Shown in pieces: positions 34,551-44,147 of a stretch of 64,000 nucleotides of DNA. The notes beneath the pieces were generated by a model. That model ran no database searches. It was given only the letters and a program-made list of their open reading frames with translations, and was not told the origin of the DNA. The translations under genes were made by a program, and so were the position numbers. Every line of letters starts with the position of its first letter. Position 1 is the first letter of the stretch. The stretch lies in the NCBI RefSeq assembly GCF_016888125.1, contig NZ_JACSWA010000604.1:1-64000 (forward strand), read 5' to 3'. Origin of the DNA: Spirulina sp. CCY15215. Its GTDB lineage: Bacteria > Cyanobacteriota > Cyanobacteriia > Cyanobacteriales > Spirulinaceae.

Positions 34551-34765
34551 ACCCAAAACAAACCATTATTTTACAAGTGAATGGCGAGTCTTTAGACTGT
34601 CCAGAAAATAGCATTTTACCGCAAGTTCTCGAACAAATTGGACTCAATCCTCGTTTGGTTGCGGTTGAGTATAATGGGGAGATTCTGCATCGACAATATT
34701 GGCAAAGTACGAAAATGCAAGCCGGCGATCGCCTCGAAATTGTCACTATTGTCGGAGGTGGATAA
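34547..34765 (+). CDS. thiS: Sulfur carrier protein ThiS
   Basis: A 72-residue ubiquitin-like sulfur carrier for the thiamine thiazole ring. It ends in VTIVGGG, the diglycine-type tail activated as thiocarboxylate, with the family segment LVAVEYNGEILHRQYW. It overlaps the end of thiE (ATGA), so the two are translated together. Confidence 0.95.
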   Translation: MNPKQTIILQVNGESLDCPENSILPQVLEQIGLNPRLVAVEYNGEILHRQYWQSTKMQAGDRLEIVTIVGGG

Positions 34766-34771
34766 GAAAGA

Positions 34772-36367
34772 ATGAAATCAGCAATAAAAGCAGTAAAAAG
34801 CCCCACAAAATTACATTGGTTTTTCATTACTGTATTAATATTGGGCATCTTTTTCCGCTTCTACAATTTAGACGGCCAGGTTTATTGGCATGATGAAGCC
34901 TTAACATCATCAAGAATTGCTGGTTATACTAAAAAGGAAATCAGATCGGCAGTTTTTACGGGGGAAATAATTCGCGTCCAAGATTTACAAAAATATCAAA
35001 ATTCGAGTCCAGAGAAAAACTTTTGGGATACCATAAAAGTGCTGGCGACAGACGCGAATGAACATCCACCGCTTTATTATGGTTTACTGAGACTTTGGGC
35101 GAATATTTTTGGCTTTTCTATTACTGCAATTCGCTGCTTTTCTGTAATCATCAGCCTCTTAATTTTTCCTTGTTTATATTGGTTGTGTTGGGAATTATTT
35201 CGATCGGAGTTAATTGGCTGGATGGCGATCGCGATCGCGTCACTTTCTCCCTATTTTGTAATCTATGCCCGAGAAGCAAGGGAATATAGCCTCTGGACAG
35301 TTTTAACTTTACTGGTTAGCATTCTATTATTACGGGCAATTCGCTACACTCGTAACGATGCAAAACCCCAAGAAAATCTCAAAAATTGGGGAGGATATGC
35401 GATCGCCTTAACCCTAGGATTTTATACCTTTCCTTTATCGGGAATTATGGCGATCGGACAAGGACTATATCTTATTATTATTGAAAAATTTCGCTGGACG
35501 CGATCGGTATTGTTTTATATTACTGCATTGATCTTTTCTCTACTAGCATTTTCTCCTTGGTTGACGGTTATGATTATAAATTCGTCAAAAGGTACAAGTT
35601 GGACTGCTTTTCCTCTTCCTTTTTCGATCTGGCTGAAATTATGGGCAATGCACTTCAGTCATGGTTTTATTTTTATCGCGGACGAGTTTGGTTTTAATAC
35701 TCTAGTAAATTATAGTACATTACCTTTACTTTTATTACTGATTTTCTCTGCTTTCTATTTCCTCTGTCGCCATACTCCTCGGCAAATTTGGCTGTTTATT
35801 CTGATCCTAACTTTAACTTTACCCTTATTTCTTGTCCTCCCCGACCTCATCTTAGGAGGACAGAGATCGACCTCCAGCCGCTATCTAGTTCCCATGTATT
35901 TAGGAATACAAATTGCGATCGCCTATTTACTCGCCACACCAACCCATAAGCCTCGCTTGCAGAAAAGTATAACATTATTAATTCTTACCTTGGGCTTGAT
36001 TTCCTGCTTATTTTATGTTAATTCAGAAACATCATGGAACAAAGTAGTTAGTTTTCATAATCCCAAAATCGTGCAGGCGATCGCGCAAAGTAAAAATCCT
36101 TTATTAATTACCGTCTCCTTTGGTATTAATTCAGGAAACATCCTAGCATTGAGTCATGCCCTCGACCCTAATCTCAATCTGCTATTAATTAATAATAGTG
36201 GCGATCGCTTCGATTGGGAGATAATACCCGATCTTCCTTCTGAGTTTAGCGATCTCTATTTTTTAAATACCTCAGATCGATTTCTCCAAACCCTTGAAAG
36301 CGAGTACAATTTAGAAACAAAGTTAATTTATCACGATAATCATCTCTGGCTTTGGAAAAGTACATAA
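34772..36367 (+). CDS. Membrane glycosyltransferase (GT39/PMT-like)
   Basis: A 531-residue polytopic membrane protein with about 10-12 helices. The first loop has VYWHDEALTSSR and later NEHPPLYYGLLRLW, the Asp-containing and HPPLYY motifs of lipid-linked sugar transferases of the GT39/GT-C type. AREAREYSLW follows. Acts from polyprenyl-phosphate sugars at the membrane; acceptor unknown. It begins 6 bases after thiS. Confidence 0.8.
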   Translation: MKSAIKAVKSPTKLHWFFITVLILGIFFRFYNLDGQVYWHDEALTSSRIAGYTKKEIRSAVFTGEIIRVQDLQKYQNSSPEKNFWDTIKVLATDANEHPPLYYGLLRLWANIFGFSITAIRCFSVIISLLIFPCLYWLCWELFRSELIGWMAIAIASLSPYFVIYAREAREYSLWTVLTLLVSILLLRAIRYTRNDAKPQENLKNWGGYAIALTLGFYTFPLSGIMAIGQGLYLIIIEKFRWTRSVLFYITALIFSLLAFSPWLTVMIINSSKGTSWTAFPLPFSIWLKLWAMHFSHGFIFIADEFGFNTLVNYSTLPLLLLLIFSAFYFLCRHTPRQIWLFILILTLTLPLFLVLPDLILGGQRSTSSRYLVPMYLGIQIAIAYLLATPTHKPRLQKSITLLILTLGLISCLFYVNSETSWNKVVSFHNPKIVQAIAQSKNPLLITVSFGINSGNILALSHALDPNLNLLLINNSGDRFDWEIIPDLPSEFSDLYFLNTSDRFLQTLESEYNLETKLIYHDNHLWLWKST

Positions 36368-36391
36368 ATTTTAATACTCAATTTTTTTATT

Positions 36392-37282
36392 ATGAACTTT
36401 ACTCAACTAAACCTAAAAGAAAAAATCAATTCATATTTTCAGACAGATACCCGAAAAAAACTCAATCTTTTTGTCTTCCTTTTTCCTGCAACATTATGGC
36501 TAATCTGCTTTTTTATCTTCCCTTTAAGCATTGTTCTCGTTTATAGTTTTCTGGAAAGAGGAACTTATGGAGGAGTGAGTTGGATATTAACACTAGAAAA
36601 CTATCAACGTCTTGCTAATCCCATTTATTGGACAGTCTTTTTCCGGTCCCTTTATCTTGCCTTCTTAACCACATTTGCCTGTTTATTAGTGGGTTATCCT
36701 CTCGCTTTCTTCATCGTAACTCGTCCCCCTCAATGGCGCAATATTTTATTACTCCTAACAATAATTCCTTTCTGGACAAACTTTCTCGTTAGAATCTATG
36801 CGTGGATTGTTTTATTAAGAAGTGAAGGAGTCATTAATATTATTATTCAAAGCCTAGGCATTAGCAATGAACCTTTAGAATTACTGTTCAACTCCTTTGC
36901 TGTTTCCGTCGGCTTAATCTATGGCTATCTCCCCTTTATGATTTTACCCTTATATTCAACCATTGAAAAATTTAATTTCTCCCTGATTGAGGCTTCCCAA
37001 GATTTAGGTGCAAACGATTGGCGCACTTTTACTAGAATTGTTTTACCCTTAACTTATCGCGGAATTGTTGCCGGTTCATTACTGGTTTTTATTCCAGCCG
37101 TGGGAGAATTTGTAACACCAGATATTTTAGGAGGTGCCAAAACACTCATGATGGGAAACTTGGTTCAAAGTCAATTTCTGGCAGCCAGAAATTGGCCTTT
37201 TGGGTCTGTTTTGTCCATTGTGATGATGGCGATCGTCTTACTCCCGATTATTGTCTATTTTAGAATTTCAGAGGAAAAATGA
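36392..37282 (+). CDS. potB: Polyamine ABC transporter permease PotB
   Basis: A 296-residue inner-membrane permease with six helices. The cytoplasmic coupling (EAA) loop reads EASQDLGANDWRTFTRIVLP. Part of a potBCDA operon for spermidine/putrescine-type uptake; overlaps potC by 4 bases (ATGA). Confidence 0.9.
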   Translation: MNFTQLNLKEKINSYFQTDTRKKLNLFVFLFPATLWLICFFIFPLSIVLVYSFLERGTYGGVSWILTLENYQRLANPIYWTVFFRSLYLAFLTTFACLLVGYPLAFFIVTRPPQWRNILLLLTIIPFWTNFLVRIYAWIVLLRSEGVINIIIQSLGISNEPLELLFNSFAVSVGLIYGYLPFMILPLYSTIEKFNFSLIEASQDLGANDWRTFTRIVLPLTYRGIVAGSLLVFIPAVGEFVTPDILGGAKTLMMGNLVQSQFLAARNWPFGSVLSIVMMAIVLLPIIVYFRISEEK

Positions 37283-38157
37283 CTATCACGCCAACCGCAA
37301 ACAAAAAAATAGATTTGTTAATCCGTTCTGGCGGAAAAACAATGCTATGGTTAAACTCTATTGTTGCATTTGTGTTTCTCTATGCCCCTATTTTAATTCT
37401 GATTATCTACTCTTTTAATCAATCGCGATCGACTGCAGTTTGGCGCGGTTTTACTCTCGATTGGTATCTCGACCTTTTTGCCGGTTTAATGGGGAAGGGA
37501 AGCCCAGCTAATACTCAAATCTGGTCTGCACTAGGAAATAGTATTATTGTTGGGGGAATTTCGACGATTTTGGCGACAATGTTAGGAACCGCGATCGGGT
37601 TGGGAATGGAAAGATTTCGCTTTCGAGGACGCACAATTTTAGAAGGACTCCTGTTTCTTCCTATTATTATTCCTGATATTACAATGGGGATTTCTCTACT
37701 TATTTTCTTTAGCTTTATTTTTCAATTGTTAGAAAATATAACAGGAATGCGTTTAGTTTTGGGTTTACCCACCGTTATTATCGGTCATGTCTCTTTTAAT
37801 ATCTCCTATGTTGCAGTGGTTGTCAGAGCAAAAATTGCCGAACTCGATCCGGCTTTGGAAGAAGCCGCATCAGATTTAGGTGCAAATGAATGGAAAACCT
37901 TTCAACGAATTACTTTACCGTTAATTGCACCGGGTATCCTCAGTGGCGCATTATTAGCTTTTACTTTATCACTAGATGATTTTGTGATTACTTTTTTCAC
38001 AAACGGAGTTGGTTCAACAACATTGCCCGTTTTCGTGTACGGTATGATTAAATTATCCGTGACTCCAGCCATTAATGCGATTTCAACCATTATGCTCTTA
38101 CTCTCCATCGGTATTGTAATTTCTTCTTTGGCACTGCAACAGGATTCAAACTTATAA
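37279..38157 (+). CDS. potC: Polyamine ABC transporter permease PotC
   Basis: The partner permease, 292 residues, six helices, with EAA loop EAASDLGANEWKTFQRITLP. Forms the membrane channel with PotB. Downstream potD starts 66 bases later. Confidence 0.9.
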   Translation: MTITPTANKKIDLLIRSGGKTMLWLNSIVAFVFLYAPILILIIYSFNQSRSTAVWRGFTLDWYLDLFAGLMGKGSPANTQIWSALGNSIIVGGISTILATMLGTAIGLGMERFRFRGRTILEGLLFLPIIIPDITMGISLLIFFSFIFQLLENITGMRLVLGLPTVIIGHVSFNISYVAVVVRAKIAELDPALEEAASDLGANEWKTFQRITLPLIAPGILSGALLAFTLSLDDFVITFFTNGVGSTTLPVFVYGMIKLSVTPAINAISTIMLLLSIGIVISSLALQQDSNL

Positions 38158-38223
38158 TAGAATAAAGATAATTTGCCATACTCCCATCTCTGCTCATTTT
38201 TTTGTATTAACGAGGAAACAATA

Positions 38224-39318
38224 ATGAAAAAATTTCTAATTCTTCTACTTTTGTTCGTTTTCGGCTTGACTATACCATTCGGATGTGCTGTAAGTAGTCC
38301 GGACTCTGCTAATACAGGAAGTAATGGGAAGGGAAATACTGGGGAAGTTCTAAATATTTACAATTGGTCAACCTATATTGATGAAGAAACAATTCCAGAA
38401 TTTGAAGCAAAGTTTAATGTCAAGGTTCAATACGACACCTTCGAGAGTAACGAAGCACTTCTGGCTAAAATTCAACCTGGAAATCCTGGCTACGATATTA
38501 TTGTACCCACGGGGGATTTTGTCGAAAATATGATTGCTCAGGGTTTACTCGAAAAACTCAATCACGATAATATCCCCAATCTTAAACATCTTGATGAAGC
38601 CTTTGTTGATCCGCCTTTCGATCCCGGAAATCAATACAGCATTCCTTATCAATGGGGAACAATGGGTATTGGTTATAATATTGTAGCAACAGGAGGAGAG
38701 ATAACAAGCTGGAAAGAAATTTTCGATGCTAAATATAAAGGAAGAGTCGCATTAATGGAAGATTCTAGAGCAATGTTAGGCGTAACTCTGATGTATTTAG
38801 GTTACGATCCCAATACGATCAATAAAGGTGAAATTGCAGATGCAACAGAGTTTATCATCAAGCATAAAGACGCGATCGCGACATTTGCACCAGATACCGG
38901 ACAAGATTTACTCGATCAAGGGGAAGTTGATATAGCAGTAGAATGGAGTGGCGACATTTTTCAAATTATGGAGGAAAACGAAAATATTCGTTATGTAATT
39001 CCCAAAGAAGGGACGATTATCTGGACGGATAATTTAGCCATTCCTAAAGATGCCCCTCATAAGGAATTAGCCGAAAAGTTTATAAACTTTGTTCTCGAAC
39101 CAGAAGTGAGTGCAAGAATTTCCAATTATGTCAAATTTGGTTCTCCTAATAAAACCTCCCGCGAAGAAAATCTCATTGAAAAAGAAGATCTAGAAAATAC
39201 CAGCATTTACCCTTCCGCAGAAATATTTAAGCGCTTAAAATATGCTGATGATTTGGGCAAAGATACCGCCTTATACGACCAAGCCTGGACTGAGATAAAA
39301 GTGGCAGTTGGAGGATAA
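38224..39318 (+). CDS. potD: Polyamine-binding lipoprotein PotD
   Basis: A 364-residue periplasmic binding protein anchored as lipoprotein: signal MKKFLILLLLFVFGL and lipobox around Cys21 (TIPFGC). Family features: NIYNWSTYIDEETIPEFE, YDIIVPTGDFVENMI and PYQWGTMGIGYN. ATG 38224 with upstream GAGGAAACA is the start; an upstream in-frame ATG at 38173 is not used. Specificity for spermidine or putrescine cannot be told. Confidence 0.92.
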   Translation: MKKFLILLLLFVFGLTIPFGCAVSSPDSANTGSNGKGNTGEVLNIYNWSTYIDEETIPEFEAKFNVKVQYDTFESNEALLAKIQPGNPGYDIIVPTGDFVENMIAQGLLEKLNHDNIPNLKHLDEAFVDPPFDPGNQYSIPYQWGTMGIGYNIVATGGEITSWKEIFDAKYKGRVALMEDSRAMLGVTLMYLGYDPNTINKGEIADATEFIIKHKDAIATFAPDTGQDLLDQGEVDIAVEWSGDIFQIMEENENIRYVIPKEGTIIWTDNLAIPKDAPHKELAEKFINFVLEPEVSARISNYVKFGSPNKTSREENLIEKEDLENTSIYPSAEIFKRLKYADDLGKDTALYDQAWTEIKVAVGG

Positions 39319-39336
39319 GAAAACCGGAGATTCTCA

Positions 39337-39354
39337 TCTCCCCAATTGGGGAGA
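39337..39354. promoter_or_regulatory. 18-bp palindrome between potD and potA
   Basis: TCTCCCCAATTGGGGAGA is a perfect palindrome that can fold as a tight hairpin in the potD-potA leader. It may act as partial terminator or mRNA stabiliser that sets PotA relative to PotD levels, or as an operator. Confidence 0.35.
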
Positions 39355-39386
39355 CTAGCAAGCATAAATTGGAGGATAGCTGAAGA

Positions 39387-40553
39387 ATGGATGCAGTGCA
39401 ATTAGTTAATATATCAAAGGTATTCACAGGGCAGAGTAATCGGGAAGTTCTGGCGGTGAATGATGTTACTCTGCATATTAAAGAAGGTGAGTTTTTCTCG
39501 CTTCTAGGGTCTTCTGGATGTGGGAAAACGACTATTTTACGCACGATCGCCGGGTTTGAGTTGCCCACTTCTGGAGAAGTCTACATTCATGGGGAAGCAA
39601 TGGGCGATCGCCCCCCTTTTCATCGCCCCGTGAATACAGTTTTTCAAAATTATGCCCTCTTCCCTCACCTCTCCGTTGCCGAAAATGTAGCCTTTGGCTT
39701 GGAGATGGATCGTCTTCCCCGAGAGAAAATTCGCAGCCGCGTCGGAGATGTTCTGTCCTTGGTTAAACTCAATGGTTTAGAGGATCGCCGTCCCCGTCAA
39801 CTCTCCGGGGGACAGCAACAGCGAGTCGCTTTAGCAAGGGCTTTGGTCAAACGTCCGCAAGTGCTACTATTTGACGAACCTTTAGGAGCCCTCGATCTGA
39901 AACTGCGAAAGGAAATGCAGATCGAACTTAAACAGATGCAGCAAAAGGTCGGCATCACTTTCGTTTATGTAACTCACGATCAAGAGGAAGCATTAACCAT
40001 GTCCGATCGCATTGCGGTTTTGAGTGCGGGACAAGTGTTGCAGGTGGGTACCCCAACAGAAATTTATGAAACCCCCAATTGTCGCTTTGTGGCGGACTTT
40101 ATTGGGGAAAGTAACTTTTTGGTGGGACGGGTAATTGAATGGCGATCGGGGGGGGCGATCGTCTTGGTTGATGAGGAATTACCTATTTCTGTGCCTTACG
40201 AGTCGGAACTTCCCATTGGCAAAATTGTCACTCTCGTTATTCGCCCAGAAAAAGCGACCATTCACCCAGAAAATTATCTGGATGAAAAAGGATTACTGGG
40301 AACAATTACAGAAGTCATCTATTTAGGAACCGATACTCGCTTCGTCGTGCGCCTGACCTCACAAACACTAATTTTAATTCGCAGACAGAACTTATATCGC
40401 AATAACTTAAGTTTATTTTCTGTAGGGGAAAGAGTAAGAATTAGAGTGGCATCGGATAGCATCCGAATTTTAGAAGAAGTTGACCCTCCCCGCTCTCAAG
40501 AGACGGGGATTTGGAAGCACTCCAGTATTTCTCCTAAAGCTGCCAAGGATTGA
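39387..40553 (+). CDS. potA: Polyamine ABC transporter ATPase PotA, altered tail
   Basis: A 388-residue ABC ATPase: Walker A LGSSGCGKTT, signature LSGGQQQRVALARAL, Walker B VLLFDEPLGALD, switch His in YVTHDQEEA; residues 240-365 form the TOBE regulatory domain. The natural domain ends near DSIRILEEV. The last 25 residues (DPPRSQETGIWKH...) are encoded by a sequence like an IS200/IS605 end (40481-40566). ATP-driving subunit for PotBC. Confidence 0.93.
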   Translation: MDAVQLVNISKVFTGQSNREVLAVNDVTLHIKEGEFFSLLGSSGCGKTTILRTIAGFELPTSGEVYIHGEAMGDRPPFHRPVNTVFQNYALFPHLSVAENVAFGLEMDRLPREKIRSRVGDVLSLVKLNGLEDRRPRQLSGGQQQRVALARALVKRPQVLLFDEPLGALDLKLRKEMQIELKQMQQKVGITFVYVTHDQEEALTMSDRIAVLSAGQVLQVGTPTEIYETPNCRFVADFIGESNFLVGRVIEWRSGGAIVLVDEELPISVPYESELPIGKIVTLVIRPEKATIHPENYLDEKGLLGTITEVIYLGTDTRFVVRLTSQTLILIRRQNLYRNNLSLFSVGERVRIRVASDSIRILEEVDPPRSQETGIWKHSSISPKAAKD

Positions 40554-40566
40554 AATCCCTGTCTCA
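40481..40566 (+). mobile_element. IS200/IS605-like end fragment in potA 3' end
   Basis: Begins TTGACCCTCCCCG with hairpin CCCCG...CGGGG, matching the first 30 bases of the phoX insert at 5051. GAGACGGGGATTT (40501-40513) also pairs with AAATCCCTGTCTC (40554-40566) apart from one mismatch. It supplies the stop codon and final residues of PotA. Confidence 0.55.
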
Positions 40567-40650
40567 GATAAAGAATCTATTTTAATGGATTAGGGTTATC
40601 GCGAACCCACTTGCCTGGCCAAAAATCCTTGATAGACCAGTAGTTATACT

Positions 40651-40686
40651 GATTTTTCCGGTTTTTCCGGTTTTTCCGGTTTTTCA
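40651..40686. repeat. 9-bp tandem repeat (GTTTTTCCG)
   Basis: Four near-perfect copies of GTTTTTCCG in the leader of the response regulator gene, 65 bases before its start. Confidence 0.75.
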
Positions 40687-40750
40687 CGAGTTTTTCACAT
40701 TTCTTAGTTAGACTACTCTCAACAATGTTAAAAAAAGTAAAGAAAAAAAT

Positions 40751-41989
40751 ATGTCTACCACTACTCCAACCTTAGTCAAACTCTATAAAACCATTATTAA
40801 CCTCTATCAAAAGCAAGCTACTGGGATATTTACCCTCACCTCGGGCAAAAAACAATGGCAGTTCTTTTTTAATCAAGGTCAAATCGCCTACGTTGTCGAT
40901 CGCCAATTCCGAGTCCGTCGCTGGAAACGTGCGGTTAGAGAGCAAAATGGTCAGATGGAAACGAATTTTATCCCAACAGCCAACCGCGATCCCTGGGAAT
41001 ATTACTATCTCCTCCAAGAAGTCAGCCAGCAAAAACTAAGTCCCGCCAAAGTTAGAGGGATTATTCAAACTGTTTTGCGAGAAACTTTATTTGCGATCGC
41101 CGCCGAGAGAGAAATTAAAGGACAATGGCAATCAGGTTGGAAACTGGCAAAAATAGCGAAACCCGAACTCTCCTTACCCGCAAATGTGCTTAAGCCTCTC
41201 TTCAGCGAAATTCAACAACTCAAAGCCGACTGGCAAACCTTGGGTTTAAATCCCCAATATGCCGATCACGCCCCCAGCTTGCAACTTTCAGAAGACCTAT
41301 TGCAATCAAGTAGTGCCACCTTACTAAACTTGAAACCGCTACTTAACGGCAAGCGTAGCTTTTGGGATCTTGCCGCCACCATGAAACAATCCTTTACAGC
41401 AGTTATTCGCCTTTTGCGCTACTACATCCAACAAAAGGCGATCGCTTGGAGTGCGATCGCAGATTTACCCACCCCCTTCAAAACCGTAGCGACTCCCACC
41501 CCCAAAGACCTCTCTTCCTGTCCCCTCGTTGCTTGCGTTGATGATAGCCCTCACGTCTGCTATCAGATGGAAGAACTACTAGAACAACTCGGCTATCGTT
41601 GTTTTAGCATAAACGACCCCGTGCAAGCACTTCCCGAACTGATGCAGCACAAACCCGACTTTATTCTCATGGATTTAGTCATGCCCGTGATGAATGGCTA
41701 CGAACTCTGTTCTCATTTGCGCCGCGTCCCTTCCCTGCAAGAGACACCAACCGTTTTAATGACAGGTAGTAAAAATATCGTCGATCGCGTCCGAGGCAAA
41801 ATGGTGGGTGCTAATGATCTCCTCCTCAAACCGATCGAACGAGAACAACTCAAAGAACTGCTCAAAAAATATCTAACCCCCGCTAACTCTCAGTCTACCA
41901 AGAATCCCGTAGGTAATTCCCGAGAGCTTGCCACACCTACAATGAATTTAGGTCAGTATAATTACCAACCTGCAATGGCAATCACCTAA
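40751..41989 (+). CDS. PatA-family response regulator
   Basis: A 412-residue response regulator of the cyanobacterial PatA/PixG type. The N-terminal 250 residues are a DUF4388-like/PatA domain (QKQATGIFTLTSGKKQWQFFFNQGQIAYV); the C-terminal REC domain (residues about 268-388) has acidic pair DDS, phosphoacceptor Asp in ILMDLVMPVMNGYE, Thr/Ser in VLMTGS, and Lys in LLLKPIE. Family members act in phototaxis/twitching motility or heterocyst patterning. No cognate kinase is adjacent. 19 bases separate its end from the convergent ABC permease. Confidence 0.88.
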   Translation: MSTTTPTLVKLYKTIINLYQKQATGIFTLTSGKKQWQFFFNQGQIAYVVDRQFRVRRWKRAVREQNGQMETNFIPTANRDPWEYYYLLQEVSQQKLSPAKVRGIIQTVLRETLFAIAAEREIKGQWQSGWKLAKIAKPELSLPANVLKPLFSEIQQLKADWQTLGLNPQYADHAPSLQLSEDLLQSSSATLLNLKPLLNGKRSFWDLAATMKQSFTAVIRLLRYYIQQKAIAWSAIADLPTPFKTVATPTPKDLSSCPLVACVDDSPHVCYQMEELLEQLGYRCFSINDPVQALPELMQHKPDFILMDLVMPVMNGYELCSHLRRVPSLQETPTVLMTGSKNIVDRVRGKMVGANDLLLKPIEREQLKELLKKYLTPANSQSTKNPVGNSRELATPTMNLGQYNYQPAMAIT

Positions 41990-42009
41990 TCTCCATTCAT
42001 TCTCTCTAC

Positions 42010-43122
42010 TCATTTCAAACTGCGCGGATCGAGAGCATCCCGTAAACCGTCCCCCAAAAGATTGAACGCCAATACTGTTAAAATAACCAACAAGGAAGGC
42101 GACCAAATCAACCAAGGCTGCAATACTAAAATTGAAGCATTTGTTGCAACCGAGAGTAAATTTCCCCAAGAAGGATCTGGTTGTTGAATACCCAAACCGA
42201 TCAGACTGAGAACAGATTCCGCAACAATAAAACTGGGAATTGATAACGTAGCCGAAATAACAATATAAGTTGCAGTTTGAGGGAGAATATGACGAACAAT
42301 AATATAGAAAGGGCTTGCCCCGATCGCCCGTGCTGCATCCACAAACTCTCGTTCCTTGAGGGAAAGAACTTGACCGCGAATCACCCGCGCTAGTCCCGCC
42401 CAACTGACAAAAGAAGTAATTACAACAATCAAGAGAAAGCGTTGAGAACTCGTCAGTCCAGAAGGTAAAACCGCCGCCAGCGCTACTAATAAATAAATCG
42501 TGGGAATGGTCATTAAAACTTCCACAAAGCGCATTAAAAACGCATCCCACCAACCGCCAAAATAACCGGAAATTCCCCCGACCAACATTCCGAGGGGAAA
42601 AGAAATTGCAATTCCCACTAAACCAATGCTCAAACTAATTCTACCCCCAAATAAGAGGCGACTGAATTGATCTCTGGCCTGTTCGTCAGTGCCTAAAATA
42701 TTAATTTTGCCTTCCCCCACTGCCCCAAATAGATGAATATCCATTGGAATACCTGGAAAAACCGTGGTTTCGGCAAACTTCGGCGGTAGGGGTAACTTAA
42801 TTTGGAAGAGATTGTAGGGAACTCCTCGAACAAAAAGACCCAGAGAAGATGGCTGGGAAAAATCAACTAAAAGTTCGCGATCGCCAGTTTCCAAATCCGT
42901 CGGTCCCTGAGTTGTTGGGTAAATATGAGGACCGACAAATTCTCCTGCTTGATTTTGCCAATAAATTTGCGTTGGCGGTAGAAGAGAACCATCGAGTTGA
43001 GAATCGTAGGGATTATAAGGGGCAATAAAATCAGCAAAAATTGCCGTGAGATAAAAAATAAGGAGCAAGATTGCTCCAAAACGAGCCAAGGGGTTTTTTC
43101 TAAGTTTGCGCCACCAATCCAT
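42010..43122 (-). CDS. Peptide-type ABC transporter permease (DppC/OppC-like)
   Basis: A 370-residue inner-membrane permease. N-terminal OppC domain (KNPLARFGAILLLIFYLTAIFADFIAPYNPY), a periplasmic insert of about 110 residues, then five or six helices with EAA-like loop DAARAIGASPFYIIVRHILP and a final GLRDALDPR typical for DppC/OppC. It is alone: no binding protein, second permease or ATPase is near. Cyanobacterial oligopeptide permease genes are often scattered. Confidence 0.88.
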   Translation of the reverse strand: MDWWRKLRKNPLARFGAILLLIFYLTAIFADFIAPYNPYDSQLDGSLLPPTQIYWQNQAGEFVGPHIYPTTQGPTDLETGDRELLVDFSQPSSLGLFVRGVPYNLFQIKLPLPPKFAETTVFPGIPMDIHLFGAVGEGKINILGTDEQARDQFSRLLFGGRISLSIGLVGIAISFPLGMLVGGISGYFGGWWDAFLMRFVEVLMTIPTIYLLVALAAVLPSGLTSSQRFLLIVVITSFVSWAGLARVIRGQVLSLKEREFVDAARAIGASPFYIIVRHILPQTATYIVISATLSIPSFIVAESVLSLIGLGIQQPDPSWGNLLSVATNASILVLQPWLIWSPSLLVILTVLAFNLLGDGLRDALDPRSLK

Positions 43123-43147
43123 ATTTTACTCACTAATAAACAATTAT

Positions 43148-44014
43148 TTAAGAAGGAATTTGCTTTTGTGACTGTCCGATTCTATGTTCGTGTTCAACCA
43201 CAAAAATATTAGAATAGAGATTAGCAAGAATTTGCTGACCCTCTTGGGTCAAAGAAAGATACTGGAGATCATCTTGAATGTAAGGATACACCGCATCCCA
43301 ATAGAATTTAGCATAATTGTGCCGCAAGTCTCCAGGATTTTTGAATCCCATCATTTGATTGGCCCCAGTTTCTTCAAATTCATAAAATAGAGCGCTAATT
43401 TTCTTTAAATAACGGGGATCGCTGAGTTGACCGATGAGATCGGAAGAGCGAATTAAACCTGGATAATTGACGGTATTTTTACCATCTTTTTGACTGGGGA
43501 CAGGAAAGCGAGTTAATTCGATACTGCGCTTAATTAATTCTGCATCGATCAAGAGATGGCCGCCAAAGCGTTCGTCAATAAAGAGTTTACCTCGATCTAC
43601 ATGATAGGGGGTGAGGGAGGCATCAGAATAGGCCGAGGAAATATGAACCATTTCTCCATTTTTTCCCGTCGCGTAGAGTCTTTCTTTGTCGTTATCCTGA
43701 CGACAAACCCCCTTAACATAACCGATATCGTGGGAGACGAGAGCAATAATAACGTGCAACCAATCTTCGCAGGAAACGCCCCCCTCGCGAATATGTTTTC
43801 CTCGCAGGATTTCTTGACCCACGAGAGTGACCAGAATTGAATGTTCGACATTGTGGTACAAGGCATCGCTATTGGCAATATTTTCCATTGCCATGCTGCC
43901 TGCCCAAGCAATAATATCAGCGTAATCTGGCTTTAAACCGCCATAAGTGCGGCGATAGCCTTCCCGCAATCTCCGAACAAATTCATCGACCAGGATTTCC
44001 GTAGCGTTAAACAC
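43148..44014 (-). CDS. HD-domain metal-dependent phosphohydrolase
   Basis: A 288-residue HD-type hydrolase resembling a cyclic-nucleotide phosphodiesterase: metal-binding HN in YHNVEHS, HD in IIALVSHDIGY, and FVERFGGH-like FIDERFGGHLLIDAE. Well conserved in cyanobacteria. GTG 44014 (VFNATEILVDEF) fits homologues, from memory; a TTG at 44035 is the alternative. Substrate not known. 25 bases upstream of the permease on the same strand. Confidence 0.78.
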   Translation of the reverse strand: MFNATEILVDEFVRRLREGYRRTYGGLKPDYADIIAWAGSMAMENIANSDALYHNVEHSILVTLVGQEILRGKHIREGGVSCEDWLHVIIALVSHDIGYVKGVCRQDNDKERLYATGKNGEMVHISSAYSDASLTPYHVDRGKLFIDERFGGHLLIDAELIKRSIELTRFPVPSQKDGKNTVNYPGLIRSSDLIGQLSDPRYLKKISALFYEFEETGANQMMGFKNPGDLRHNYAKFYWDAVYPYIQDDLQYLSLTQEGQQILANLYSNIFVVEHEHRIGQSQKQIPS

Positions 44015-44147
44015 GATCTGTCCACCAAAAATCAATTTTAAAAATATCTATAATCTTGAGTCTGATTCTTGCTTTATCTTTTAACTCTAACAAAGAAAGC
44101 TCGAGAACAGGAGAAACCTAGATTTCTGCGGTTTTTTCCGTTTCCTC

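Noticed and set aside
41948-42553. 201-residue Cys/Ser/Phe-rich minus-strand frame
   Set aside because: Shadow frame within the ABC permease gene, on the same strand but another frame, with no family match.
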